Made by a program: the position numbers and the translations under genes. A model generated the notes under the pieces. That model saw nothing but the letters and a program-made list of their open reading frames with translations, made no database searches and had not been told where the DNA came from. Positions 16,513-26,112 of a DNA stretch of 64,000 bases are shown here, in pieces. Each line of letters starts with the position of its first letter. Within the stretch, counting starts at the first letter, position 1. This DNA comes from an uncultured Alphaproteobacteria bacterium (GTDB lineage Bacteria; Pseudomonadota; Alphaproteobacteria; RF32; CAG-239): positions 186,001 to 250,000 of the forward strand of contig CAKQUG010000002.1 of NCBI GenBank assembly GCA_934277545.1, given 5' to 3'.

Positions 16513-17785
16513 GACAATGAAAAACAGCGGTGTTGAGTGGATTGGAGAAATTCCTGAAAATTGGGAAACTGTCAGAACAAAAAATGTGGCAACATTATCC
16601 AATGGCAATAGCATAAAAGACGATGAAAAATCACAGTATGAGGATTCGACTGATGCCATTCCTTATATTTCAACCAAAGATATTGATAGTCTTCATAACA
16701 TAGATTATTGCAATGGAATGTATGTAAAAAATGATAATCCTAATTTTAAGGTCGCTCATAAAAATTCAATACTTATGTGCATTGAAGGCGGAAGTGCCGG
16801 TATAAAAAAAGCCAAATTAAAACAGGATGTTTGCTTTGTAAATAAACTATGTTGCTTTGAACCTAAGTCGATAGACTCAGATTATTTGTATTATTTCTTA
16901 AATAGTCCAAAATATGAGGATCACTTCAAGAGTTTAATGTCAGGTCTAATTGGTGGAGTTAGTATTTCAGATCTTAAAAACATAAACTGCACACTCCCAC
17001 CATTATCTGAGCAACAGAAGATTGCGGCGTTTTTGGATGAAAAATGCGGGGCAATTGATGAAATTATAAGCAAAACAGAGCAATCTATAGAAGAATATAA
17101 GAAGTTAAAACAATCGGTAATTACAAAAGCTGTAACCAAAGGCATCCGTTCAAACCGCCCAATGCAAGATAGCAACATTGAATGGATTGGCGAGATTCCA
17201 ACCGATTGGGAGATTATGAAACTTAAATTTGTATTTGAAATCAAAAAAGATATAGCAGGAAAAGAAGGTTACACTGTTTTATCTATTACACAGACAGGTA
17301 TAAAACCCAAAAATATTACATCAAATGAAGGACAACAGGCTAGCGATTATAGTAAATATCAATTAGTTGATAAAGGCGATTTTGCTATGAATCACATGGA
17401 TTTATTAACTGGATGGGTTGATATATCTAAATATGATGGCGTAACAAGTCCAGACTATCGTGTATTCAGACTGAAAAAAATTAATAACTGCGATAGATAT
17501 TTTCTTTATATGATGCAATTATGCTATCTAAATAAAATATTTTACGGATTTGGACAAGGTGTAAGCGGTTTTGGCCGATGGAGGCTTCCAGCGGATATGT
17601 TCTTAAATTTCCTTATCCCAATTCCACCGCTTGATGAGCAAAAAGAGATTGCTGACTATTTGGATGAAAAGTGTGCTGAAATTGATACCTTAATCGAAAA
17701 GAAGCAACAATTCTTGGCCGAAATAGCAAACTATAAAAAATCTTTAATTTATGAATATGTTACCGGCAAAAAGGAGGTTGCATAA
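16505..17785 (+). CDS. hsdS: Type I restriction-modification specificity subunit
   Basis: 426 residues in two similar halves, each beginning with an EWIGEIP...W motif (residues 11-17 and about 224-230), then a variable target recognition domain, then a conserved helical spacer (PPLSEQQKIAAFLDEKCGAIDEII and PPLDEQKEIADYLDEKCAEIDTLI). This is the canonical two-TRD HsdS layout; each TRD reads one half of a bipartite DNA site and the helices set the spacing. The recognition sequence cannot be read from the protein. It overlaps the HEPN gene by 8 bases and the PIN gene by one, so all are one transcript. Intact. Confidence 0.92.
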   Translation: MTRTMKNSGVEWIGEIPENWETVRTKNVATLSNGNSIKDDEKSQYEDSTDAIPYISTKDIDSLHNIDYCNGMYVKNDNPNFKVAHKNSILMCIEGGSAGIKKAKLKQDVCFVNKLCCFEPKSIDSDYLYYFLNSPKYEDHFKSLMSGLIGGVSISDLKNINCTLPPLSEQQKIAAFLDEKCGAIDEIISKTEQSIEEYKKLKQSVITKAVTKGIRSNRPMQDSNIEWIGEIPTDWEIMKLKFVFEIKKDIAGKEGYTVLSITQTGIKPKNITSNEGQQASDYSKYQLVDKGDFAMNHMDLLTGWVDISKYDGVTSPDYRVFRLKKINNCDRYFLYMMQLCYLNKIFYGFGQGVSGFGRWRLPADMFLNFLIPIPPLDEQKEIADYLDEKCAEIDTLIEKKQQFLAEIANYKKSLIYEYVTGKKEVA

Positions 17786-18897
17786 TGTGTGATTTCTATG
17801 TGAGTATTGATACTTCGGTTATAATAAATAATAACTATGACTTTGAAAATGAATTTTTTAAGCCATTAGTAGAATTTTGCCAAAATGAACGTATCCATCT
17901 TTTGTTATCAGATGTTGTGGTTCGAGAAACTGAAGCTCATATTCTCAAGGATATTCAAGAATCTGAAATTAAAGCAACTAAAGCAATAAAAAATATTAAA
18001 AATTATCATAAAGATACGGAAGTAAATGATGCAGAGCTTGCGGAAGAAATAAAAGATTTCTGTTTAAGAGCAAAAGAATTAGCAAAACAGAAAATAAATA
18101 ATTTTTTATCTGAAACCAAGTGTGTGATTGTTTCATCTTCAAATGTACAAACGGAAGAAGTTTTATCTTTATATTTTGCCAAACAGCCTCCTTTTTCTGA
18201 ACAGAAACAAAATGAATTTAAGGACACTTATATTCTACTTTCTCTTAGGGATTATATGAAAGGCAAAAATAAAGATTTATATGTAGTATCAACTGATGGT
18301 GATTGGACAAAGTTTGCGCAGGAAAATAAAGGTATAATCGCACCAAAAGATTTAAAAACTCTATTGGATATGATTAATAGAATCATTCACGAAAAGGAAG
18401 AAATCTTAGATAAACTTAAAAACAATTTTAATAAAAGTTCAGCAGAATTTCAGGTAATAAAAGATGACATTAATGAATTTTTATTGGAAAACGAGGATAA
18501 AATATCGATATTCTTCAGTGCAGATTCTATGTGGGGATACCAAAATGTAGATGATATCGAATATCATCTTGAAGATTTTAATTTTAAGGAAATTAATAGT
18601 GATGTCGAATTTAATATATTAAAAATTGAAAATAACGAAGTGATTATATCCTGCCCTATAAACCTAAAATTTCATATAGAGGGTATTACTCCCCTTTATT
18701 TCTACGACAGAGAAGATGGCGTAGATATTACAATGGCTAATGCTACAATTGATGAGACTATACATATTAAAAGTTCTATTGTAGTCAGATTGAAGGATTC
18801 AAAAGAAGGTTTGTCTATAGAAGATATCTCCCTATCTGACCAGAATTTTAATGTTGATATAGGTTATTTGGACCCTGACCCAGATTTTTATGAGTAG
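17785..18897 (+). CDS. PIN-domain (DUF4935-like) ribonuclease candidate
   Basis: 370 residues. The N-terminal ~190 residues form a PIN domain: Asp9 in YVSIDTSVI, Glu48 in VVVRETEAH, Asp147 in KDTYILLSLRDY and Asp171/Asp173 in VVSTDGDW, the expected acidic metal-binding set of a DUF4935-type PIN nuclease. The C-terminal half is acidic with no recognised domain. The start overlaps the hsdS stop by one base (TAATG), implying translational coupling. PIN proteins of this type occur in defence islands as toxins or effectors. Inside an R-M operon it may act as a second-line RNase; that role is inferred. Confidence 0.7.
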   Translation: MCDFYVSIDTSVIINNNYDFENEFFKPLVEFCQNERIHLLLSDVVVRETEAHILKDIQESEIKATKAIKNIKNYHKDTEVNDAELAEEIKDFCLRAKELAKQKINNFLSETKCVIVSSSNVQTEEVLSLYFAKQPPFSEQKQNEFKDTYILLSLRDYMKGKNKDLYVVSTDGDWTKFAQENKGIIAPKDLKTLLDMINRIIHEKEEILDKLKNNFNKSSAEFQVIKDDINEFLLENEDKISIFFSADSMWGYQNVDDIEYHLEDFNFKEINSDVEFNILKIENNEVIISCPINLKFHIEGITPLYFYDREDGVDITMANATIDETIHIKSSIVVRLKDSKEGLSIEDISLSDQNFNVDIGYLDPDPDFYE

Positions 18898-18917
18898 TAA
18901 ATGGAGAAAAATAAAAA

Positions 18918-19352
18918 ATGTGTGAAATTCTTAAAACATTCTTAGAATCTCAGTTATTTGGCATTATCGTTGGTGCAATTTTAACCGGTGGCTTCACTTG
19001 GTTTACTGAGTGGCGCAAGTCAGTTAGAGAGCAAAAAGTTCATTTAAGAGAAAAACGTGAAAAACTTTACGAGCAGATGTATGAATTTGTTATGCGTTAT
19101 GAAAAAGACGCACGCACTTATAAAAGCAGAAAATATATTAGTGAAGAGACGAGAGATGCTTTTAACGCAATTGAACCAAAGACAATATGGGCGGCTGTTA
19201 ATATTAGAGATCTGTTTTATTCGTTATTTGGTGAAATTATGGACAGTGCTAATAGCTATAAAAAACATTGGGAAAAAACATTAGATAAAAATCGCAAAAA
19301 GATTTTGGATTTCAAAGAACAAATCCGCAAAGAATTAGGTTTGAAAGATTAG
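18918..19352 (+). CDS. Small membrane-anchored protein of unknown function
   Basis: 144 residues with one clear N-terminal transmembrane helix (about residues 11-29, FGIIVGAILTGGFTWFTEW), followed by a highly charged helical cytoplasmic part (RKSVREQKVHLREKREKLYEQMYEF) and a C-terminal coiled-coil-like region. It is preceded by GGAGAAAA, and located 20 bases after the PIN gene and 11 bases before hsdR. No domain family was recognised. Single-helix proteins in defence operons sometimes serve as membrane effectors or anchors. Here only topology and operon membership are seen. Confidence 0.55.
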   Translation: MCEILKTFLESQLFGIIVGAILTGGFTWFTEWRKSVREQKVHLREKREKLYEQMYEFVMRYEKDARTYKSRKYISEETRDAFNAIEPKTIWAAVNIRDLFYSLFGEIMDSANSYKKHWEKTLDKNRKKILDFKEQIRKELGLKD

Positions 19353-19363
19353 GAGATCGTATC

Positions 19364-22300
19364 ATGGCAATAACTGAAACTAAAGAAAAGAATTTTGAAG
19401 CCGATATTGAGAGCTTTTTTATCTCAAAAGCTGGTGGCTATAAAAAAGGCGACGCCACTTACGATCCTTCTTGTGCCTTGTTCAAGGACACTTTTATTGA
19501 GTTTATCAAAAAAACTCAACCTAAAGCATGGAAAAAGTTTGAGTTTGCCTATGGAAACAACACCGAGAAGAAATTTGTGACTTTCTTTAATGATGCTGTG
19601 GAACGTGACGGCATCTTAAAAGTGATGCGCAAAGGCTTCAAATGTGGTGGTGTTGACTTCAAGGCATGTTATTTTAAGCCGGAATCGACCTTAAATGAGG
19701 ATGATATAGCTCTTTATAACAGTAATATTTGGCACTGCTACCGCCAATGGTTTTTCTCCGCAGACAATAATAAATCCGTTGATATGGTTTTGGTATTAAA
19801 CGGTATACCTTTATTTGCATTTGAACTTAAAAACCAACTAACCGGCCAAGATATTCGTAATGCCGAACACCAGTGGTGCTATGACCGTAATCCGCGTGAA
19901 TTATGCTTTCGCTTTAATAGCCGAATTTTAGCTTTCTTCTGCGTGGATTTGCGCCAAGCATCTATGGCCACAAAATTAAACGGCGAAAAAACATTTTTCT
20001 TACCATTTAACCAAGGTTCTAATGGTGCAGGCAATGATGGTGGCGCTGGAAACCCGGCTAATTCGGACGGATATATGACGAGTTATATCTGGGAAAATGT
20101 GTTCCAACGCGAATCTATGATGGATATCTTACAAAAGTTCATCAATTTAGAAATTAAGGAAGAAAAGAAAAAAGGTGGAAAAAACGAAACAAAGAAAACA
20201 CTTATATTTCCTAGATATCATCAGTTGGATGTTGTGCGTAAATTGATAGCAGATGTTACCAAAAATGGAGCCGGTAAAAGCTATTTAATTGAACATAGTG
20301 CCGGTTCCGGTAAATCAAACTCTATTTCTTGGGTTGCTTATCGTTTAGCCACGATTTTTAAGAAAAACAATGATCCTCTTTTCAAAAGCGTTATCATTGT
20401 GACAGACCGCCGCGTATTGGATCAACAGCTACAAAATACCGTTGACGGAATGGACCATCTTCCGGGATTTGTTGAAACGATTGATAAAGATAAGCATGCC
20501 AAAGATTTGAAAACGGCAATTAATGACGGGGCAAGAATTATTGTAACCACATTACAGAAATTCCCGGTGATATATAAGGAAATAGAAGCTGCTAAAGGCA
20601 AAAATTTTGCGATTATTTGTGATGAAGCACATTCTAGCCAAACCGGCTCTGCCGCTGCAAAATTAAAAATTGCCTTAGCAGATGATACGGATGCTCTGCG
20701 CCAATATGCTGAGTTGGAGGAAAAATCGGAAGAAGAAGTTGATAAAGAAGATCCGATTTTGAAAGAACTCTTAAAGCATGGTAAGCACAAAAACTTGTCT
20801 TATTTTGCCTTTACCGCCACGCCAAAGCCAAAAACATTAGAGATTTTTGGTTCAGAAGATAGCAACGGGCAGTTTCATCCATTTCACATCTATTCAATGC
20901 GCCAAGCTATTGAAGAAGGATTTATTATGGATGTTCTGCAAAACTATATGACATATAAAACCTGTTACGCCATTGCTAATAAAACTAAAGATAATCCGGA
21001 GGTAAAAGGAATAACTGCCGCTCGTATTATTAAAAAATATGCCGATTTGCACCCATATAACATTTCATCTAAGGTACAGATTATTATCGAAACTTTCAAA
21101 GATATCACTAGCAAAGCTATTGGTGGTAAAGGTAAAATGATGATTGTGGCGTCTTCTCGTTTAGCCGCAGTTCGCTATTTGCAAGAAATGCGCCGTTATT
21201 TGGAGGATATGAAACAAGGCCCAAATGCAAAAGATTATGAAAATATAGATGTTTTGGTTGCATTTTCCGGAACAGTTAAAGATGGTGGCGTGGAATATAC
21301 AGAGCCACAATTAAATGTTAGAAAAGATGGTACTCACATCAGTGAAACACAGTTAAAAAGTGACTTTCATGATGATTTCAATGTGTTAGTCGTGGCCGAA
21401 AAATATCAAACAGGTTTTGATGAACCGTTGCTTCATACAATGATAGTAGATAAGAAACTCAAAGGTGTAAAGGCCGTTCAAACACTGTCGCGCTTAAATC
21501 GTGTATGCCCTGGAAAAACGGATACGTTTATTTTGGATTTTATCAATACGGCCGATGAAATTAAAAAAGCTTTTGAGCCATTCTATACCGAAACCTTCTT
21601 AAAAGAATCAATCAATACAGATTTGATATTTGAGGTGCAAGCAAAAATAGCTGAAGCAAAGGTATATAATGAATCTGATGTAGAGGAATTTGCTAAATTC
21701 TATTACAGCGAAGGTACTCAATCTGATAAAGATTTGGGTAAAATTGCAAGTATGCTTGAGCCTGCTGTGGAGAAATATAGCAAATTAGAGGAAGTGGAAA
21801 GATTTGATTTTCGTCGTAATGTCCGCAACCTTGTTAAATGGTACAATTATATTTCACAAATTAACCGCTTATTTAATGAACAACTCCACAAAGAGGTACT
21901 TTATGCCAACGCTTTGAGTAAATTCTTATCCGAAGGTTCGGATCCGGTTATTGATATCAAAAATAAACTGAAACTTGAATATTATAAGCTCAAAGAAGTA
22001 TTTAAAGGTTCTATTTCTTTGGCCGAAGGCAAAGGGGAAAGTTCTGTTGGAGGCAAAGTTGGTCAAGTTCCAGATCCAGCTTTATTAGATCCGCTGAATG
22101 AAGTTATTAAACGGATTAACGAGCAGTTCGGTATTGATTTAACTGAAGCAGATAAGGTTATTTATAATTCCATTCATGATAAACTTATGGCTGATAAAAA
22201 ATTGCAAAAACTCATAAAATCAAGCAAAGACGATGATGAGAAAATTTTTACTTCATCTATTTTCCCGAAATTCTTTGGAGAAGCGGCAAATGCCGGATTT

Positions 22301-22420
22301 GATGAGCAAGTAGAAGCCTATAACTCATTATTTGAGGATAAAAACAAATACAAAGCTATGATGGCAGTTCTAGCCGCACAGTTGTTCAAAGAAGTTAGAG
22401 AACAAATAAGAGAAGGTTAA
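19364..22420 (+). CDS. hsdR: Type I restriction enzyme R subunit (complete)
   Basis: 1018 residues, normal length. N-terminal PD-(D/E)xK nuclease: Asp140 (SVDMVLVLNG) and Glu154-x-Lys156 (FELKN), followed by a Q motif-like TGQDIRNAEHQ. Helicase domains: Walker A GSGKS (about 314-318), DEAH 420-423, motif III FTATP, motif V/VI YQTGFDEPLLHTMIVDKKL...VQTLSRLNRVCPG. The C-terminal helical region binds the M/S core. The subunit translocates DNA and cuts at a distance when the HsdS target is unmodified. It is intact and co-directional with hsdM/hsdS, although three accessory genes intervene. If hsdM is truly broken, this enzyme should lack a working M2S core. Confidence 0.95.
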   Translation: MAITETKEKNFEADIESFFISKAGGYKKGDATYDPSCALFKDTFIEFIKKTQPKAWKKFEFAYGNNTEKKFVTFFNDAVERDGILKVMRKGFKCGGVDFKACYFKPESTLNEDDIALYNSNIWHCYRQWFFSADNNKSVDMVLVLNGIPLFAFELKNQLTGQDIRNAEHQWCYDRNPRELCFRFNSRILAFFCVDLRQASMATKLNGEKTFFLPFNQGSNGAGNDGGAGNPANSDGYMTSYIWENVFQRESMMDILQKFINLEIKEEKKKGGKNETKKTLIFPRYHQLDVVRKLIADVTKNGAGKSYLIEHSAGSGKSNSISWVAYRLATIFKKNNDPLFKSVIIVTDRRVLDQQLQNTVDGMDHLPGFVETIDKDKHAKDLKTAINDGARIIVTTLQKFPVIYKEIEAAKGKNFAIICDEAHSSQTGSAAAKLKIALADDTDALRQYAELEEKSEEEVDKEDPILKELLKHGKHKNLSYFAFTATPKPKTLEIFGSEDSNGQFHPFHIYSMRQAIEEGFIMDVLQNYMTYKTCYAIANKTKDNPEVKGITAARIIKKYADLHPYNISSKVQIIIETFKDITSKAIGGKGKMMIVASSRLAAVRYLQEMRRYLEDMKQGPNAKDYENIDVLVAFSGTVKDGGVEYTEPQLNVRKDGTHISETQLKSDFHDDFNVLVVAEKYQTGFDEPLLHTMIVDKKLKGVKAVQTLSRLNRVCPGKTDTFILDFINTADEIKKAFEPFYTETFLKESINTDLIFEVQAKIAEAKVYNESDVEEFAKFYYSEGTQSDKDLGKIASMLEPAVEKYSKLEEVERFDFRRNVRNLVKWYNYISQINRLFNEQLHKEVLYANALSKFLSEGSDPVIDIKNKLKLEYYKLKEVFKGSISLAEGKGESSVGGKVGQVPDPALLDPLNEVIKRINEQFGIDLTEADKVIYNSIHDKLMADKKLQKLIKSSKDDDEKIFTSSIFPKFFGEAANAGFDEQVEAYNSLFEDKNKYKAMMAVLAAQLFKEVREQIREG

Positions 22421-22432
22421 AGGATTTGGACT

Positions 22433-24364
22433 ATGCATATAACCAAAATACATATAGAAAATTTCAGATTATTAAAAAATATTGAGATAAACATAGATAA
22501 GAAAACTACATTACTGGTTGGTAGAAATAATACAGCAAAAACATCAATATTGCAGTTAATCTCTAATGTATTAAAAAATAACCCTTTATCTTATAATGAC
22601 TATCCTTTATATGAAAGAAATAGAGCATTAAAAGCCCTTATATCTTTTAGTAAGGGGAATATTTCATTTGATGACTTAAAAAATAATGTACTAAATCCAT
22701 CTATAAGTTTCTTTATTGATTATACCGAAGAAGGTGATGCAGATAATCTTGGTGCATTATCGCCATTTATTATTGACGTAAATTATGAATCTACAACAAC
22801 TATTATTAAAGCAGAATACGAATTTTCTGCTGATGAAGAAACAGTAAAGAAATTTTTGAATGATTATTTGGTCTATGACAACGGAAGAATCTTAATTGAA
22901 AATCTAAGAAATGCTATTGTTGAAGTTTTTCCCAAAATTTTCAAATTAAATATTAAAGCCATAGATCCACTAGATTCCAGTAATAGTCAGCAAAAGAAAT
23001 TAGAAGAATTCATAAAATTGTTTCCTTTATATATTATTTCTGCTGAACGATTTTTAGACGAAGGAGAACAACAAAAAAACAGTTCTTTAAGTAAAATAAT
23101 AAATGATTATTTTAACAAAACTTTCGAAAGCATTGAACCTGAGTTCAACGATAAAATTGAAGAACTTAAGAATTTTGTATCATCTGAAAATATCAAAATT
23201 CAAAGTACAACAACAAAAATTTTAAGTCAACTGATTGACAAATCAATAGGCTTTGGCTATCCAAACGCAGATGAGTTATCACTTGGTGTGCAGACAAGAC
23301 TTGACTTAAATAATCAAATAGAAAGTAAAGCTGATTTAATATATAACAATAAAAAATATAATGATAATCTCCCAAGCTCTTATAATGGATTAGGGTATAA
23401 AAATTTAATAAAAATTCAATTTGAGCTAGCTTCATTTGCTAGCATGCTAAAAGAAGAAGGAAACGCTTGCATTCCTATTTTATGCATAGAGGAACCAGAA
23501 TCACATATGCATCCCCAAATGCAGCAGGTGTTTATAAGACATATAGAAAATTTTTTACAATCAATATCTGACATAAGAATCCAGACTATTATTACATCTC
23601 ATTCCTCTCATATTGCAAATGCAATCGACTTTTCGAAAATCAGATATATGCATAGAGTAAAATATAGTGTTATTTGTAAGGATTTAGGAAAATTTGCGAT
23701 AGAAAATAGAGACAATCTATCTTTTATACAAAAATACCTTACACTTACGAAATGTGATTTATTTTTTGCTGACAAGGCTATTTTTGTTGAGGGGACATCC
23801 GAAAAACTACTTATACCTGATATCATAGATAAAGAAGAAATGTTGTCTGAACTTAGAAATCAATATTATACAATTATAGAGGTTGGAGGAGCTTATGCTA
23901 ATAAATTTATTCCTTTGCTACGTTTTTTAGAAATACCATGTGTAATATTTACTGATATTGATAGTATAGATTCAGATAGAAAGCGTTCTCTAGTTAGTGT
24001 TGGAGTAGCGTCATCCAATAGTACTATAAATGAATGGGTTAAGAACAAAAAAGGTATATTAGCAGTGTCTTTAACCATCATTAAGTCATTAACAGATCAG
24101 GAAAAAACTAGTAATAATATACATATTGAATTTCAAACAGATGAGAATGGGTTATGTGGCCGTTCACTTGAAGAAGCAATAATAAATGTGAATAGAGTAA
24201 AATATAAACTACCTACAAATGTTACAGAAGGTGATATAGAATTTAAACAGAAATCGAAAACCGATTTTATATTAGATTTGATTACGGGAAACGATGGATA
24301 TATTGCTCCTAAATATATTTTAAATGGTTTGAAATGGTTAAAAGAGGCCAAAAGTTTAAGATAG
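22433..24364 (+). CDS. gajA: OLD-family ATPase/TOPRIM nuclease, Gabija GajA-like
   Basis: 643 residues. ABC-type ATPase: Walker A GRNNTAKTS (30-38), signature-like SYNGLGYKNLI (about 316-326), Walker B CIEEPESHMHP (351-361), H-loop TSHSSH (388-393). TOPRIM nuclease: Glu453 (FVEGTSEKLL) and FTDID with Asp508/Asp510. This is the class 2 OLD layout, paired here with a UvrD-like helicase, which is the Gabija arrangement. GajA cuts DNA and is held off by nucleotides until phage replication depletes them. 12 bases separate it from hsdR, so it may be co-transcribed with the R-M operon. About 60 residues longer than the classical GajA. Low-GC codon use matches its neighbours. Confidence 0.8.
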   Translation: MHITKIHIENFRLLKNIEINIDKKTTLLVGRNNTAKTSILQLISNVLKNNPLSYNDYPLYERNRALKALISFSKGNISFDDLKNNVLNPSISFFIDYTEEGDADNLGALSPFIIDVNYESTTTIIKAEYEFSADEETVKKFLNDYLVYDNGRILIENLRNAIVEVFPKIFKLNIKAIDPLDSSNSQQKKLEEFIKLFPLYIISAERFLDEGEQQKNSSLSKIINDYFNKTFESIEPEFNDKIEELKNFVSSENIKIQSTTTKILSQLIDKSIGFGYPNADELSLGVQTRLDLNNQIESKADLIYNNKKYNDNLPSSYNGLGYKNLIKIQFELASFASMLKEEGNACIPILCIEEPESHMHPQMQQVFIRHIENFLQSISDIRIQTIITSHSSHIANAIDFSKIRYMHRVKYSVICKDLGKFAIENRDNLSFIQKYLTLTKCDLFFADKAIFVEGTSEKLLIPDIIDKEEMLSELRNQYYTIIEVGGAYANKFIPLLRFLEIPCVIFTDIDSIDSDRKRSLVSVGVASSNSTINEWVKNKKGILAVSLTIIKSLTDQEKTSNNIHIEFQTDENGLCGRSLEEAIINVNRVKYKLPTNVTEGDIEFKQKSKTDFILDLITGNDGYIAPKYILNGLKWLKEAKSLR

Positions 24365-24375
24365 GAGACGTAACA

Positions 24376-26079
24376 ATGAGTGATGGTAATTATAAAAAAG
24401 CAGTGGAGGAAGCTGATAAGATAGAAGAAAATATAATTTCAGTTCTTGCTAGTGGAAAGAATTTTCGAGTAGAAGCTGGCGCTGGTTCTGGAAAAACATA
24501 TTCGTTACTAAGAGTAATTGAGTGGTTAGAAAAAAACAAGTGGTCTCATTTTAAAAAGAATCACCAACAAGTAGCCTGCTTGACATATACAAATACAGCC
24601 GTTGATGTAATTGCAAATAGGTTAAATACAAATTCATTCATTATACCATGTACAATTCACTCATTTGCATGGGAAGCTATTAAACAATATCAAAAATTTT
24701 TGATAAGTCATATAAGGACGACATCGGAATTTCAATTAGAAAACACAGAAATAAAAGAAATACAATACAATTTAGGCTATAGATATGTAGAAGATGGCGT
24801 TTTGTATTTGTATCATAACGATGTGATAAATTTATTTGTCAGACTTCTAGACGAAGCTAAATTTCGTAGGATTTTTGCAAGCAAATATCCTTTGATCTTA
24901 ATAGATGAATATCAAGATTCGTTCAAAATTATAATTGATAAGTTTAAAGATTATTTTATATCTCCAGGAACATTACCTCAATTTGGCTTTTTTGGCGATT
25001 CTTGGCAAACAATTTATCAGTCAAACAATCCTTGTGGAATAATTGAAGATAATAATATTATAGAAATTAAAAAAGTTTCTAACTTTCGTTCTGCTCCATA
25101 TATTGTAAATTTATTGAATAAAATTCGCCCAGATCTTCCTCAGATTTCAGCTATTGATAGTACATTAGGAGAAATAATCGTTGTTCATAACAATGATTTT
25201 TGTGGAGAAAGAAGAAATGAGAAAAACTTCAAAGGCGATTTACCCATAGATGAATTAAAGAAAAGAATAAATACTCTTGAGAATATTTTTTGTACTTCCG
25301 GAACCAGTAAAACATTAATGATAACGCACAGGATTTTATCAGAACAACAAGGTTATGAAGATATTTTAAAATCGGTAGGTGATAAATTTAAGGAAAAGGA
25401 TGAAGACATTTTACTTTTTGTATCAGAAATAGCCGAACCATTGTACACAGCACTCAACAATAAAGACATGAAATTATTATTCCAAGTTTTAGGTGTTAGA
25501 CACTATCCCATCAATAAAAAGTCTGAAAAACAACAATGGCTAGATTTATATTCAAAATTATCACTTGCTAGGAATGGAAAAATTATAGATGTAATGTCAT
25601 GCATTATGGAAAGTAAGCTTATACCAGTTCCCGATAAAATACTGAATTATTATAAACTGTATAAGAAAGGGAGCGATATCGATTATCTTAAAACCACACT
25701 TAGAGCTTATCTTAATATAAAATATTCTCAATTTATAGCTGCAGTTGATTTTTTTCTACCTGAATCTCAATATTCGACAAGTCATGGGGTCAAAGGAGAA
25801 GAATATGATAATGTGATTTTTGTTGTTGGGAAAGGATGGAATAATTACCAGTTCGATAAATTTATGCCAATGAGTAATACTAGAATATTACCAGAGTATA
25901 AGGAAGCATTTATTAGAAATAGGAATTTATTTTATGTATGCTGTTCTAGGCCTAAAAATAAACTTCTAATATTTGTATCATTAAAAGTTGATAATTCATT
26001 TGAAGAGTATTTAAGAAATTTAGTTGGAAACGAAAATTATTATTCTTTTTCAGAGTTTATAAAAAAATACTCAACCTAA
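24376..26079 (+). CDS. gajB: UvrD-like helicase, Gabija GajB-like
   Basis: 567 residues from ATG 24376, chosen because TAGGAGACG lies directly upstream; an in-frame ATG at 24334 lies inside gajA without such a site. SF1 motifs: Walker A AGAGSGKT (34-41), motif Ia LTYTNTAVDVIANRL, a TIHSFAWEAI segment, Walker B LILIDEYQD, motif III FGDSWQTIYQ, motif IV NFRSAPYIV, and late motifs (STSHGVKGEEYDNVIFV and FYVCCSRPKNKLLIF). In Gabija, GajB senses DNA ends generated by GajA and hydrolyses (d)NTPs. It is the last gene of the + strand island, ending 34 bases before the convergent terminase gene. Intact. Confidence 0.8.
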   Translation: MSDGNYKKAVEEADKIEENIISVLASGKNFRVEAGAGSGKTYSLLRVIEWLEKNKWSHFKKNHQQVACLTYTNTAVDVIANRLNTNSFIIPCTIHSFAWEAIKQYQKFLISHIRTTSEFQLENTEIKEIQYNLGYRYVEDGVLYLYHNDVINLFVRLLDEAKFRRIFASKYPLILIDEYQDSFKIIIDKFKDYFISPGTLPQFGFFGDSWQTIYQSNNPCGIIEDNNIIEIKKVSNFRSAPYIVNLLNKIRPDLPQISAIDSTLGEIIVVHNNDFCGERRNEKNFKGDLPIDELKKRINTLENIFCTSGTSKTLMITHRILSEQQGYEDILKSVGDKFKEKDEDILLFVSEIAEPLYTALNNKDMKLLFQVLGVRHYPINKKSEKQQWLDLYSKLSLARNGKIIDVMSCIMESKLIPVPDKILNYYKLYKKGSDIDYLKTTLRAYLNIKYSQFIAAVDFFLPESQYSTSHGVKGEEYDNVIFVVGKGWNNYQFDKFMPMSNTRILPEYKEAFIRNRNLFYVCCSRPKNKLLIFVSLKVDNSFEEYLRNLVGNENYYSFSEFIKKYST

Positions 26080-26112
26080 ATCTAGCAAAAATTTTCCTTG
26101 TAGCGACTTTCC

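Noticed and set aside
24334..24375. Upstream start for the UvrD-like helicase
   Set aside because: It lies within gajA and lacks a ribosome binding site, whereas TAGGAGACG precedes the ATG at 24376.
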